Positions 1 through 7,276 of a DNA stretch of 34,338 nt are shown piece after piece. The DNA lies in contig JAFWYQ010000107.1 in assembly GCA_017517605.1 (NCBI GenBank), positions 1 to 34,338 of the forward strand. The letters are read 5' to 3'. Position 1 is the stretch's first letter. Each line of letters starts with the position of its first letter. The notes beneath the pieces were generated by a model. It was not told where the DNA came from. It saw only the letters and a list, made by a program, of their open reading frames with translations, and ran no database searches. Made by a program: the position numbers and the translations under genes. Source of the stretch: Bacteroidaceae bacterium (GTDB lineage: Bacteria > Bacteroidota > Bacteroidia > Bacteroidales > Bacteroidaceae).

Positions 1-18
1 CTTGCTTGCTTGCTTGCT
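1..18. repeat. CTTG tetranucleotide repeat
   Basis: The window opens with four and a half copies of CTTG. The run is cut by the window edge, so its full length is unknown. The next 70 bases are AT-rich with several G runs, and I see no gene in them. Confidence 0.8.
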
Positions 19-91
19 AACAAATTATCTGAGATGTACAAATATTTTCTCATGTTTTTTAGGGTTTTGGGGGTTATTTTAATGGGGAGGC

Positions 92-496
92 TCAATCATT
101 CATCAGTTGCTCCACGGCCAAAATGAAGGCTTGGGCCTTGGGATAGAGTTCGTCCACCATCTCGCGGTCGCAATAAGCAAAATCGTCGTAATCACCACTG
201 TGGCGTTTGTCGAACAACGTGGCAAACGTATGGCCGTGCTCTCTCGCCAACTTGCCTTTGGAGACGAAATGCAGCCCCAACATGGTCTTCACTCCGCTAT
301 GGGTCTGAGGTTGCACATCGAACTTTATCAACAATGCCACCGCAGCATAGTAACAAGCATAGTAGAGGCGGTTCACAGCCGTGGCATAATATCCGCAAAG
401 GAGATGATTGGGTATCTCCTCCAACGTCTCGTGAGCACGTTGCAGGCGATAGGTCATCAAATCGTGACGCTCTTGGTCGGAGAGTTGCTGCTTCAT
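92..496 (-). CDS. HEPN domain protein (toxin-like partner of MNT)
   Basis: A 134-residue all-helical protein resembling the HEPN family (PF05168). Helix 2 reads NRLYYACYYAAVALL (residues 42-56), followed by a THSG element near 65-68 and RHSGDY at 98-103. In this branch the motif is R-x4-Y (RxxxDY type) and not the catalytic R-x4-6-H of RNase HEPN toxins, so RNA cleavage cannot be assumed. I chose the ATG at 496 because it overlaps the upstream nucleotidyltransferase stop as ATGA; a longer frame reading to 559 would run deep inside that gene. The overlap implies translational coupling, as in HEPN/MNT toxin-antitoxin modules. The toxin or antitoxin role is inferred from context. Confidence 0.85.
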   Translation of the reverse strand: MKQQLSDQERHDLMTYRLQRAHETLEEIPNHLLCGYYATAVNRLYYACYYAAVALLIKFDVQPQTHSGVKTMLGLHFVSKGKLAREHGHTFATLFDKRHSGDYDDFAYCDREMVDELYPKAQAFILAVEQLMND

Positions 497-810
497 AATA
501 CTATCCCTTCGTTTACGACATTTATATAAAAAGGAGTGCGGAACGGGCGTTTCTCCCATTGGGACTTCAACATAATCATCGGATTGATGGCTACGCCCGT
601 CTCCAATTCTATCTCATACAGAGGGGTTCTCACCTCCATCTCCCGGGCTATCGAGAGTCGTTGGTCGCCATCCAGCAACACCAACAGGTCGATGTCGCTA
701 TCGGGCCGTGCATCGCCACGAGCCTCCGAACCATAGAGAATGGTCTTCGCCGTGGGAGCCACACTCCGCATGGTCTCGGCTATACGATTTACAATCTCTG
801 GACGTCTCAT
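493..810 (-). CDS. MNT-type minimal nucleotidyltransferase (antitoxin-like)
   Basis: A 105-residue nucleotidyltransferase of the Pol-beta superfamily (PF01909). GSEARGDARPDSDIDLLV is visible: G27-S28 binds triphosphate, and D39 and D41 are the metal-binding aspartates. In studied MntA/HepT pairs this enzyme AMPylates a tyrosine on the HEPN protein and neutralises it; that role here is inference. It is the first gene of a two-gene unit and its stop overlaps the HEPN start by 4 nt. A TATATTTG -7 box lies 28 nt upstream of the start, so the pair probably has its own promoter. Confidence 0.88.
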   Translation of the reverse strand: MRRPEIVNRIAETMRSVAPTAKTILYGSEARGDARPDSDIDLLVLLDGDQRLSIAREMEVRTPLYEIELETGVAINPMIMLKSQWEKRPFRTPFYINVVNEGIVL

Positions 811-837
811 AATGCTTTACATTATTATTACCGCCTG

Positions 838-845
838 CAAATATA
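838..845 (-). promoter_or_regulatory. -7 box for the HEPN/MNT pair
   Basis: TATATTTG on the minus strand matches the Bacteroidota TAnnTTTG box, about 28 nt before the MNT start. No clear TTG -33 element is seen at the usual spacing, so the promoter may be weak or regulated. Confidence 0.55.
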
Positions 846-865
846 GTAGAAATGAACGAGACTAC

Positions 866-879
866 CGCACAAAAGTGCG
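866..879. terminator. short hairpin after mrp
   Basis: CGCAC and GTGCG flank a four-base loop, just downstream of the mrp stop. The T run lies on the plus-strand side only, so on the mrp transcript this is not a textbook intrinsic terminator. It may simply be a 5 bp hairpin. Confidence 0.3.
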
Positions 880-886
880 TTTTTCT

Positions 887-1993
887 TTACTTCTGCACCT
901 CCACAATCTGCGTGGGAGCCTGATTGGCATTGCGCAGATTCGTTTGCTCTACCACATTAGCGGCCAACTGGATGAAGGCGCGACCGGTGATGGTATTTTC
1001 GTCGAGCGCCACGGGCAGACCGTTGTCGCCGCCCTCGCAGATGCTCTGCACGATGGGGATTTGTCCCAAGAGGGGCACGTTCATCTCCTCGGCCAGGCGC
1101 TTAGCTCCTTCACGGCCAAAGAGGTAGTACTTGTTTTCGGGCAATTCGGCTGGAGTGAACCATGCCATGTTCTCCACCAGTCCAAGGATGGGCACGTTCA
1201 CTTTGTCGAGGGTGAACATGTTGATGCCCTTGCGTGCATCGGCCAACGCCACTTGCTGGGGCGTGCTCACCACCACAGCACCCGTGAGGGCCAGATTCTG
1301 CACAATGGTCAGGTGGATGTCGCTGGTGCCGGGAGGCAAATCGATGAGGAAGTAGTCCAACTCACCCCAGTTGGCATCGGCAATCAGCTGCTTCAAGGCA
1401 TTGCTGGCCATACCTCCACGCCAAAGGGTAGCCTGGTCGGGGTCAACAAAGAATCCGATAGAGAGCAGCTTCAGGCCATATTTCTCTACGGGGATAATCA
1501 GGTCGCGTCCGTCGATGGTCTCGGCATAGGGACGGGCATCTTCCACCTGAAACATTTTGGGCATCGAAGGGCCGAAGATGTCAGCATCGAGCAGACCTAC
1601 CTTATAGCCCATCTTGGCAAGGGCCACGGCCAGGTTGGCTGCCACGGTGCTCTTGCCCACTCCACCCTTACCGGAAGAGACGGCAATGATATTCTTCACC
1701 CCAGGCAACATGCATCCCGGTTCGGGACGTGCTTGCTGGATAGTCTTCACAGAGATGTTTCCTACAATGTCCACCTCTTTGCTCACATAAGTAAGGATAG
1801 CCGTTTCAGCAGCCTTGATGATGGACTTCATAAAAGGATCGGTGGGTTTCTCGAATATCAGCGAGAAGGAAACCTTCATGCCGTCGATGCGGATGTTGTC
1901 CTCCACCATGCCGGCCTCTACAATATTCTTCCCTGTTCCCGGATAGCGCACTGTTGCCAGTGCATCAAGTATAAGTTTCGGATAAAGTGTCAT
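887..1993 (-). CDS. mrp: Mrp/NBP35-type ATP-binding Fe-S carrier protein
   Basis: A 368-residue P-loop ATPase of the Mrp/ApbC family, which carries and delivers Fe-S clusters in the cytoplasm. Residues 1-85 are a MIP18/DUF59-like N-terminal domain. The deviant Walker A GKGGVGKS is at 108-115, followed by DADIFGPS and DLPPGTSD motifs. The CxxC often used by this family to hold a bridging cluster is missing: the region after VENMAWF reads TPAELPENKYYLFG. I place the start at MTLYPK because the 13 residues before it are encoded by a repeat hairpin (2009-2085). It follows trmB on the same strand with a 102 bp gap holding that repeat, so cotranscription is possible. Confidence 0.93.
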   Translation of the reverse strand: MTLYPKLILDALATVRYPGTGKNIVEAGMVEDNIRIDGMKVSFSLIFEKPTDPFMKSIIKAAETAILTYVSKEVDIVGNISVKTIQQARPEPGCMLPGVKNIIAVSSGKGGVGKSTVAANLAVALAKMGYKVGLLDADIFGPSMPKMFQVEDARPYAETIDGRDLIIPVEKYGLKLLSIGFFVDPDQATLWRGGMASNALKQLIADANWGELDYFLIDLPPGTSDIHLTIVQNLALTGAVVVSTPQQVALADARKGINMFTLDKVNVPILGLVENMAWFTPAELPENKYYLFGREGAKRLAEEMNVPLLGQIPIVQSICEGGDNGLPVALDENTITGRAFIQLAANVVEQTNLRNANQAPTQIVEVQK

Positions 1994-2008
1994 ATTTCTA
2001 TTATTTTG

Positions 2009-2085
2009 GAACACGGAGACACAGAGACACAAAGGAATATCATACTCCCAAAGAATAAACTCTGTGTCTTTGTGTCTCTGTGTTC
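2009..2085. repeat. Inverted repeat with ACACAGAG-type units
   Basis: Two 26-nt arms (2009-2034 and 2060-2085) pair with about three mismatches around a 25-nt loop. Each arm consists of roughly 8-bp units of the form ACACARAG. The same units appear in the arms of the element at 24426-24605. It fills the mrp-trmB gap and would fold into a long stem in a shared transcript. Confidence 0.85.
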
Positions 2086-2095
2086 AGTTAACAAA

Positions 2096-2854
2096 TTATT
2101 TGCTTGTCTGTAGGCCGCTACGCTTGCTGCGGTTGTAGCTTCGGTAGTCGTCGAGTTCGATTTCTACATCAGGTTCCTCCAAGGCACCCTCTTGCGGCAG
2201 GCGGAACTTGAGGTACTTGATGTTCAATCCACGGTCGAGCCACTGCTGTTCGTAATAAGTTCGTATACTGAGGATGTCATCCACCAGACCACTATGGTAG
2301 AGGTCATCGGTACAGAACTCTACGGGCAGATGATTATGCTCCACCATATACTTGGTATAAGTGAACATGAAATTGCTGTCCGTCTTCAAATGGACAAGCC
2401 CATTCTCTGACAAGAAGCGGCGGTATCGGTTCATGAAGTAAGTGGAAGTCAGCCGCTTGGTGGCCTTCTTCATCTGCGGGTCGCTGAAGGTGAGCCAAAT
2501 CTCGCTCACCTCACCGGGTGCAAAGAAACGGTCGATAATCTCGATATTGGTACGCAAGAAAGCCACATTCGTCATCCCTTCGTTCAAGGATTCGGTAGCC
2601 CCACTCCACATACGTGCCCCTTTAATATCCACACCAATAAAGTTTTTGTCAGGAAACAAACGGCCAAGCCCTACGGTATATTCACCACGGCCGCAACCCA
2701 ATTCCAACACAATGGGATTGTCGTTCTTGAAGAAATCGCGATGCCAATGCCCTTTCATTTCAAAAGGGACATCCTCCATCACCGAAAAGGGGTACTCAAA
2801 CACATGGGGATATTCCGCCATGTCGGCAAACTTTGCAAGTTTTCCTTTGCTCAT
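2096..2854 (-). CDS. trmB: tRNA (guanine-N7)-methyltransferase
   Basis: A 252-residue SAM-dependent methyltransferase that makes m7G46 in tRNA. The SAM motif [10 protein letters not shown] is near residues 51-60, [10 protein letters not shown] follows as motif II, and the family signature appears as [14 protein letters not shown] near 143-156 (PDPWxKxxHxKRR in many bacteria). Length suits the family, with an N-terminal extension typical of Bacteroidota forms. It lies downstream of ilvE on the same strand, separated by 133 bp of hairpin-forming sequence. No TAnnTTTG box was found directly upstream, which suggests readthrough from ilvE. Confidence 0.93.
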   Translation of the reverse strand: MSKGKLAKFADMAEYPHVFEYPFSVMEDVPFEMKGHWHRDFFKNDNPIVLELGCGRGEYTVGLGRLFPDKNFIGVDIKGARMWSGATESLNEGMTNVAFLRTNIEIIDRFFAPGEVSEIWLTFSDPQMKKATKRLTSTYFMNRYRRFLSENGLVHLKTDSNFMFTYTKYMVEHNHLPVEFCTDDLYHSGLVDDILSIRTYYEQQWLDRGLNIKYLKFRLPQEGALEEPDVEIELDDYRSYNRSKRSGLQTSK

Positions 2855-2870
2855 AATGTAGTTATTAGTT

Positions 2871-2970
2871 ACGAGCTACAAGCTACGAGTCAGGCCTTCA
2901 TGGCGCGAGACTTGCATCTTGCAGCTCGTTTATATTTATTATTCGCTACTTGCCACTAATCACAAGTAGC
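2871..2970. repeat. Two consecutive imperfect hairpins between ilvE and trmB
   Basis: The first stem pairs 2871-2891 with 2909-2929 (21 nt arms, about four mismatches, words such as ACGAGCTACAAG). The second pairs GCTACTTG (2945-2952) with CAAGTAGC (2963-2970). Neither is followed by a clear T run. The word GAGCTACGAGCTA recurs in the loop of the element at 24426-24605. Confidence 0.75.
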
Positions 2971-2987
2971 TCATCACTTGCAGCTTT

Positions 2988-4016
2988 TTATTCAATCACT
3001 GTTACCCAACCGTGTGTATCAGGCTCGTCACCGTATTGGATAGCACGCAACTTGGTGTAGAGTTTGGTACTGATAGGCCCGGGCTTGCCATCCTTGGCAA
3101 TCACGTATGAATGGTTGTTCTCAGGGTCATCAATGCGCTCAATCGGACTGATAACTGCAGCCGTTCCACAAGCGCCGGCCTCTTCAAACGTAGTCAGTTC
3201 CTCCTCTGCAATAGCACGACGCTCTACCTTCATACCCAAGTCCTCAGCCAACTGCATCAAACTCTTGTTGGTAATCGAAGGAAGAATACTGGTACTCAGT
3301 GGAGTAATGTAGGTATTATCCTTGATACCGAAGAAGTTGGCAGCACCACACTCATCGATATATTTCTTCTCCTTGGCATCCAGGTAGAACTCGGCCGAGT
3401 ATCCGGCCTCGTGAGCCTCCTTGCTGGCACGCAGGCTGGCGGCATAGTTTCCACCTACCTTATATATACCTGTGCCGAGGGGAGCCGCACGGTCGTACTT
3501 GCGGGTAATCACATAGGGAGTGGTAGAGAAACCACCCTTGAAGTAAGGTCCTACAGGAGTCACAAAGATAAGGAACAGATATTCCTCTGCCGGTTTCACA
3601 CCCACCTGAGGCCCCGTACCGATAAGCAACGGACGGATGTAGAGCGATGCACCGCTCTCGTAAGGAGGCACAAAGCGCTCGTTCAACTTGATGACCTTCT
3701 GCACCATCTCGGCAAACAGTTCCGTAGGCATTTCGGGCATCAGGATACCACGGCATGTGCTTTGCAGACGGGCTGCATTCTCTTCCATACGGAACACAAG
3801 GATTTTGCCATCCTTACCACGGAAAGCCTTCAATCCCTCGAAAGCCTCCTGGCCATAATGCAAACAGGTTGCGGCCATGTGAAGGGGTACAGTCTCTTCG
3901 CTGCACACTTCTATCTCACCCCATGCACCATTACGATGGTAACAGCGCACATTATAATCAGTCTTACGATAGCCAAATGACAGATTGGCCCAATCAAATT
4001 CATTCATTTTCTCCAT
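2988..4016 (-). CDS. ilvE: Branched-chain amino acid aminotransferase
   Basis: A 342-residue class IV PLP aminotransferase catalysing the last step of leucine, isoleucine and valine synthesis, or the first of their breakdown. Visible signatures are HYGQEAFEGLKAF, the PLP lysine region GTGIYKVGGNYAASL, the long YSAEFYLDAKEKKYIDECG signature and the ACGTAAVISP phosphate-cup segment. The length matches the bacterial/mitochondrial BCAT type. The first ATG (4016) is used; a second lies three codons in. A strong promoter (TTG, 20 bp gap, TAATTTTG) sits just upstream and diverges from the promoter of the gene at 4163. Confidence 0.95.
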   Translation of the reverse strand: MEKMNEFDWANLSFGYRKTDYNVRCYHRNGAWGEIEVCSEETVPLHMAATCLHYGQEAFEGLKAFRGKDGKILVFRMEENAARLQSTCRGILMPEMPTELFAEMVQKVIKLNERFVPPYESGASLYIRPLLIGTGPQVGVKPAEEYLFLIFVTPVGPYFKGGFSTTPYVITRKYDRAAPLGTGIYKVGGNYAASLRASKEAHEAGYSAEFYLDAKEKKYIDECGAANFFGIKDNTYITPLSTSILPSITNKSLMQLAEDLGMKVERRAIAEEELTTFEEAGACGTAAVISPIERIDDPENNHSYVIAKDGKPGPISTKLYTKLRAIQYGDEPDTHGWVTVIE

Positions 4017-4047
4017 ATCTTAGTATATTTTAGTTTCAAATTGTCGG

Positions 4048-4078
4048 CAAAATTACGATAATAATTACACTTAACCAA
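4048..4078 (-). promoter_or_regulatory. Promoter of ilvE
   Basis: On the minus strand TTG (4076-4078) and TAATTTTG (4048-4055) are separated by 20 bp, a near-ideal Bacteroidota sigma-ABfr-type promoter. The predicted start of transcription is about 25 nt before the ATG. Confidence 0.8.
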
Positions 4079-4108
4079 CAAAACTGACACAAAATATTCC
4101 GAAAACAC

Positions 4109-4139
4109 TTGTTGGTTTCGCCTCAATGAATTACTTTTG
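4109..4139 (+). promoter_or_regulatory. Promoter of the DNA glycosylase gene
   Basis: TTG (4109-4111) and TACTTTTG (4132-4139) are 20 bp apart. Transcription would start near 4146, leaving a very short leader before the ATG at 4163. It lies back to back with the ilvE promoter. Confidence 0.8.
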
Positions 4140-4162
4140 CCCTAAAAACAGATAAACAAAGG

Positions 4163-4756
4163 ATGAAAGAGACAGAGCAACACCCCCTTCCCCCTTTCCT
4201 GCCACCCCATGCACGCGTGTTGATGTTGGGCAGCTTCCCACCTCCCCGCAAGCGGTGGTCCATGGATTTCTTCTACCCCAACATGCAGAACGACATGTGG
4301 CGCATCTTCGGCCTCCATTTCTTTGGAGACAAGGATTACTTTGTCAACCTCCTGGCCAAACGGTTCCGCAAAGAACTCATCATAGAGTTCCTCACACAAC
4401 GTGGCATAGCCCTCTACGACACTGCCACCACCGTATGCCGATTGCAGGACAACGCTTCGGACAAATTTCTGGAAGTGGTCGAACCCACCGACATCTCCCT
4501 TCTGCTCCGCCACCTTCCCCAATGCCAAGCCATCGTCACCACGGGGCAGAAGGCCACCGACATCCTGTGCGAACAATTCTCCCTCACCACCCAACCATCC
4601 GTAGGCGGATACATCACCTTTGAAACCGAAAGCGGACGCACACTCCGCCTCTACCGTATGCCCTCCTCTTCCCGCGCCTATCCCTTGGCACTGGAAAAGA
4701 AAGCCGCAGTTTACGGAAAGATGTTTGAGGAGGTATTAAGTAAGAATAACAAATAG
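4163..4756 (+). CDS. Uracil-DNA glycosylase family protein (Mug/TDG-like)
   Basis: A 197-residue member of the uracil-DNA glycosylase fold superfamily. The N-terminal motif LMLGSFPPPR (near 20-29) corresponds to the GxxPG/GxNP water-activating loop, and RMPSSSRAYP near the C terminus corresponds to the Mug-type NPSxxS/MPSSS DNA-intercalating loop. A central TGQKA segment follows the strand of the Rossmann-like core. The likely role is excision of uracil or other damaged bases from DNA; the exact substrate cannot be read. It is transcribed alone from its own promoter and runs toward the decayed HepT remnant, ending 8 bp before it. Confidence 0.8.
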   Translation: MKETEQHPLPPFLPPHARVLMLGSFPPPRKRWSMDFFYPNMQNDMWRIFGLHFFGDKDYFVNLLAKRFRKELIIEFLTQRGIALYDTATTVCRLQDNASDKFLEVVEPTDISLLLRHLPQCQAIVTTGQKATDILCEQFSLTTQPSVGGYITFETESGRTLRLYRMPSSSRAYPLALEKKAAVYGKMFEEVLSKNNK

Positions 4757-4764
4757 ATTGATTT

Positions 4765-4913
4765 TTAAATATAAGTTCCGGATTCACTTTCCCACGCTTC
4801 CCAATCTATATTTGAAAGATAGGATTCAATCTGTTTTCGGAATTCAGGGATACTATTCAACGCTGTATCATAATATCTTCCAGACGCCCCTTATCCCTAA
4901 TTCTTTCTCTCAT
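4765..4913 (-). pseudogene. Internally deleted HepT (DUF86 HEPN) remnant
   Basis: The minus strand encodes MRERIRDKGRLEDI, the standard start of DUF86/HepT proteins, beginning 17 nt before the MntA-like stop, the usual overlap. In that frame it stops after 18 codons (stop at 4857). In the next frame it resumes as YYDTALNSIPEFRKQIESYL and ends at 4765, matching the C-terminal helix of HepT. The central part of the protein, including the R-x4-H-x-Y toxin motif, is missing, with a frame change at the join near 4870. I read this as a HepT toxin gene destroyed by an internal deletion. Confidence 0.72.
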
Positions 4914-5202
4914 AAATCAGCTTTTTATCCCGTTCAGCAGTTTTTCTTGCATACGGACGTAATGTTCCCTCCTCAACAAGGTCAACCTCTCGTCCCAAGA
5001 GTTTCTTCAAGTCCATATACATACTTCCCATTGTAAACAAAGTAAAGGGCTTCTCCGAACGATCTGCCACAAAAAGGATGTCCACATCACTTTCAGGTGT
5101 GTCTTCCCCACGGGCCACAGAGCCGAATATCCAAGCCTTCAACACTGGTTTCGTTTTGAAATACTCAGCCACAGTCTGACTTATTGTTTGATGGTTCGTC
5201 AT
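4897..5202 (-). CDS. MntA-like minimal nucleotidyltransferase (orphaned antitoxin)
   Basis: A 101-residue Pol-beta-type nucleotidyltransferase. GSVARGEDTPESDVDILF holds G27-S28 and metal ligands D39 and D41; REVDLVEEG supplies the third acidic residue D74. All three acids needed for AMPylation are therefore present. The family's partner is the DUF86/HepT RNase, whose gene directly downstream is only a remnant here, so this is an intact antitoxin gene without its toxin. It has its own promoter (TTG and TATATTTG). It is clearly distinct in sequence from the MNT at 493-810. Confidence 0.88.
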   Translation of the reverse strand: MTNHQTISQTVAEYFKTKPVLKAWIFGSVARGEDTPESDVDILFVADRSEKPFTLFTMGSMYMDLKKLLGREVDLVEEGTLRPYARKTAERDKKLIYERKN

Positions 5203-5227
5203 AAAGCTAAAATATTTGAATACGGTG

Positions 5228-5259
5228 CAAATATATACATTCTTTTCCTATTCTCCCAA
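5228..5259 (-). promoter_or_regulatory. Promoter of the orphan MntA-like gene
   Basis: TTG (5257-5259) and TATATTTG (5228-5235) are about 21 bp apart on the minus strand, with the predicted transcription start roughly 20 nt before the ATG at 5202. The promoter looks intact although the toxin gene is broken. Confidence 0.65.
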
Positions 5260-5432
5260 ATTCGTCCGGAATTTATTTCAAAGCGATTGGTATTTTTAAT
5301 TAATTATGGTCTATGGAGATATGTTGTAGAACACAAATTCATGTACAATTTACCAATTACAAAGTACAAGTGGTCCTGAACATCTACAAGCACCAAAGCC
5401 CCGTTACACTACTGAATACCAACGTTCTACAG

Positions 5433-5586
5433 TTTCCTTCAAAATCCTTCCTTTGGAAACTCGAGTTTCTCTTAAGGGAAACGGAAGTTTCCTTGAAGGG
5501 CCATTTTGGCGGAAACGAAGGGGAACAAGAATTACTGTTAAGGGGAAATGCTGTACCCCTTAATGGCATTGCAATATCTGTTAAGA
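5433..5586. repeat. 22-bp-period palindromic tandem array A
   Basis: Seven consecutive 22-bp units tile 5433-5586 exactly, most ending in TTAAG, GAAG or TTAAT. Unit sequences diverge strongly, yet several contain their own short palindrome: GAAACTCGAGTTTC (5456-5469), GGAAAC/GTTTCC (5477-5492), GCCA/TGGC (5500-5510), AGGGG/CCCCT (5541-5560) and ATTGCAAT in the last. The rest of the 464 bp gap between the MntA-like gene and glnA (5260-5432) is AT-rich and shows nothing I can name. Confidence 0.75.
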
Positions 5587-5607
5587 AAGAAGTAAGGGAA
5601 TATAAAA

Positions 5608-5647
5608 ATAAGAATGCATTCTTTCGACTGAAAGAATGCATTCTTAT
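5608..5647 (-). terminator. Terminator of glnA
   Basis: A perfect 18-bp stem (5608-5625 with 5630-5647) with loop GACT lies 20 bp after the glnA stop and is followed on the minus strand by ATTTTTATATT. The 14-nt palindrome AAGAATGCATTCTT occurs twice, 22 bp apart, so the terminator has the same period as array A beside it. Confidence 0.85.
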
Positions 5648-5667
5648 ATAGGAAAGATTACTAATCT

Positions 5668-7170
5668 TTATCCGCAATGGAAGTAACGGTTGACGAGCTT
5701 CAACATCTCTTCCTGGTTGGTACCAATGTCGGCACGGAGGGTACGGTCGCCATACGAACGGAGTTTCTTGATGATACCGTCAATCATGGCAGGACTGAAG
5801 ACGTTGTACTTCTCGAAAGCGGCACGTTGGCGCTCGATGCAGTCGGCAGATGCTTCGCAACTGTCGGGCAAGCAAGCCAAAGAGTTGAGTTTGTCGGCAT
5901 TCTCCTTTTGGTGGATATTCACGTTCACGTAGGTCTTCTCGGCAATCTCCAAAGCATTCTCCAATTCGAATCCATAACGGCAAGCTACGGCCAATCCGGC
6001 AATGAGCTGATAAATGTCGGCCGAACCGTCCGGTGAGCGCATCTCTACGGTCTGCTTCTGGGTAGTGTCGTAGTTGCTCTCTGCCTCCAGGGGGTTGGCA
6101 ATCTTGCACATGTCGCTCTTGGCCGCCCATCCGAGGGGAACGCGCACAAGCACCGAACGGTTGCGGTCGCCCCAACAGATGTTGGTAGGAGCCTCCTGAT
6201 GAGGAACCAGACGAAAGTACGAGGTAGGATTGGTGTTTCCGAAAGCGGTGATTGAGGGAGCCAGCTCCATCATGCCGGCAATGGCACGGCGTGCAGTGGC
6301 TGAGAGCACACCACCATCGAGCATCTGATTCTGTCCGTCCTTCACGATACGCATGTGTACATGGAGACCCGAACCAGCCTTTCCTGCCGTAATCTTCGGA
6401 GCAAAGGTGATGTCATAGCCCATCTGATAACCCAAGTTGCGGATAATCCACTTGGCAATCATCAATTGGTCGGCTGCATCTTCGGCATTCACGGGAAGGA
6501 ACTCAATCTCGTTCTGCTCATAAATCTTGCCGTCGATGGTGAAGTTACCCACCTCAGAGTGACCATACTTGATTTGTCCGCCTGCTTGTGCGATATAAAC
6601 CATGCAACGGGTACGGAACTCGTTGAATTTGGCGTAAGGAGCCGACTCGTGGTAACCCTTCTGGTCGGTAGCGGGAAACATGCCGCAATCAGGAGCAATC
6701 ACGTAGTACTCCAACTCGCCCATGGCTTGAAACTCCATGCCTGTCACCTCGTTGAAGGCACGACAAGCCTTGCGCAAGGTGTTTTCAGGAGAGCTTTCCA
6801 ACGGTTCGCCATCCTTATTAAAGTAAGAACAAAGCATCGATACAGTAGGAATCTCAGCAAACGGATCGATGAAAGCCGTGCTGAAACGGGGGAGTACATA
6901 GAGGTCGCTGCTACCGGCTTCGATGAAGGGGAAAAGGCTGCTACCGTCCACACGCTCGCCACAAGTGAGGATAGCATCCAGATAAGCAGCATTGTTGATG
7001 ACGAAGTTCAGTGTCTTCAACCGTCCGTCGCCGGCGGGATACATGAAGTTGACCATACGGATATCGTTCTGCTTGATGTATCCGATGATGTCTGCCTTGG
7101 TAAATTCCTTGCTCGGTTTACCAAGCGCTGCCACCAATTTATTGGGGCTCATTTCCAATTCTTTGTTCAT
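5668..7170 (-). CDS. glnA: Glutamine synthetase, diverged GSI-type
   Basis: A 500-residue glutamine synthetase, which condenses ammonia and glutamate with ATP. The beta-grasp N-terminal region is followed by the catalytic barrel: FQAMGELEYYVI (metal-binding E), QNEIEFLPVNAEDAADQ, TAGKAGSGLHVHM (ATP and glutamate region), TSYFRLVPHQEAPTN, NRSVLVRVPLG and VEMRSPDGSADIYQL. The catalytic set is recognisable but altered from E. coli GlnA, and the adenylylation loop (NLYDLPP type) is absent, so control by GlnE-type adenylylation is unlikely. The first ATG is used; an alternative is six codons in. Promoter and terminator flank it closely, indicating a single-gene transcript. Confidence 0.93.
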   Translation of the reverse strand: MNKELEMSPNKLVAALGKPSKEFTKADIIGYIKQNDIRMVNFMYPAGDGRLKTLNFVINNAAYLDAILTCGERVDGSSLFPFIEAGSSDLYVLPRFSTAFIDPFAEIPTVSMLCSYFNKDGEPLESSPENTLRKACRAFNEVTGMEFQAMGELEYYVIAPDCGMFPATDQKGYHESAPYAKFNEFRTRCMVYIAQAGGQIKYGHSEVGNFTIDGKIYEQNEIEFLPVNAEDAADQLMIAKWIIRNLGYQMGYDITFAPKITAGKAGSGLHVHMRIVKDGQNQMLDGGVLSATARRAIAGMMELAPSITAFGNTNPTSYFRLVPHQEAPTNICWGDRNRSVLVRVPLGWAAKSDMCKIANPLEAESNYDTTQKQTVEMRSPDGSADIYQLIAGLAVACRYGFELENALEIAEKTYVNVNIHQKENADKLNSLACLPDSCEASADCIERQRAAFEKYNVFSPAMIDGIIKKLRSYGDRTLRADIGTNQEEMLKLVNRYFHCG

Positions 7171-7211
7171 AGGTATTATTTTATGTATTTACATTTTTCT
7201 CAATCGACGGG

Positions 7212-7241
7212 CAAAGGTAATGCATGGCGAGCAATCAGCAA
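7212..7241 (-). promoter_or_regulatory. Promoter of glnA
   Basis: TTG (7239-7241) and TACCTTTG (7212-7219) are 19 bp apart on the minus strand. The predicted leader is about 35 nt and AT-rich. Confidence 0.8.
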
Positions 7242-7276
7242 AGGAATCAACCACTTTTTTTGCCACAAACCCATAA

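Noticed and set aside
61-91. G-quadruplex-like run after the HEPN gene
   Set aside because: Only three runs of three or more G and one GG are present, with a 10-nt loop, too weak to call.
740-2113. A 457-codon plus-strand open frame opposite mrp
   Set aside because: It is the antisense shadow of mrp; its protein has no domain pattern, while the minus-strand frame carries the full Mrp signature.
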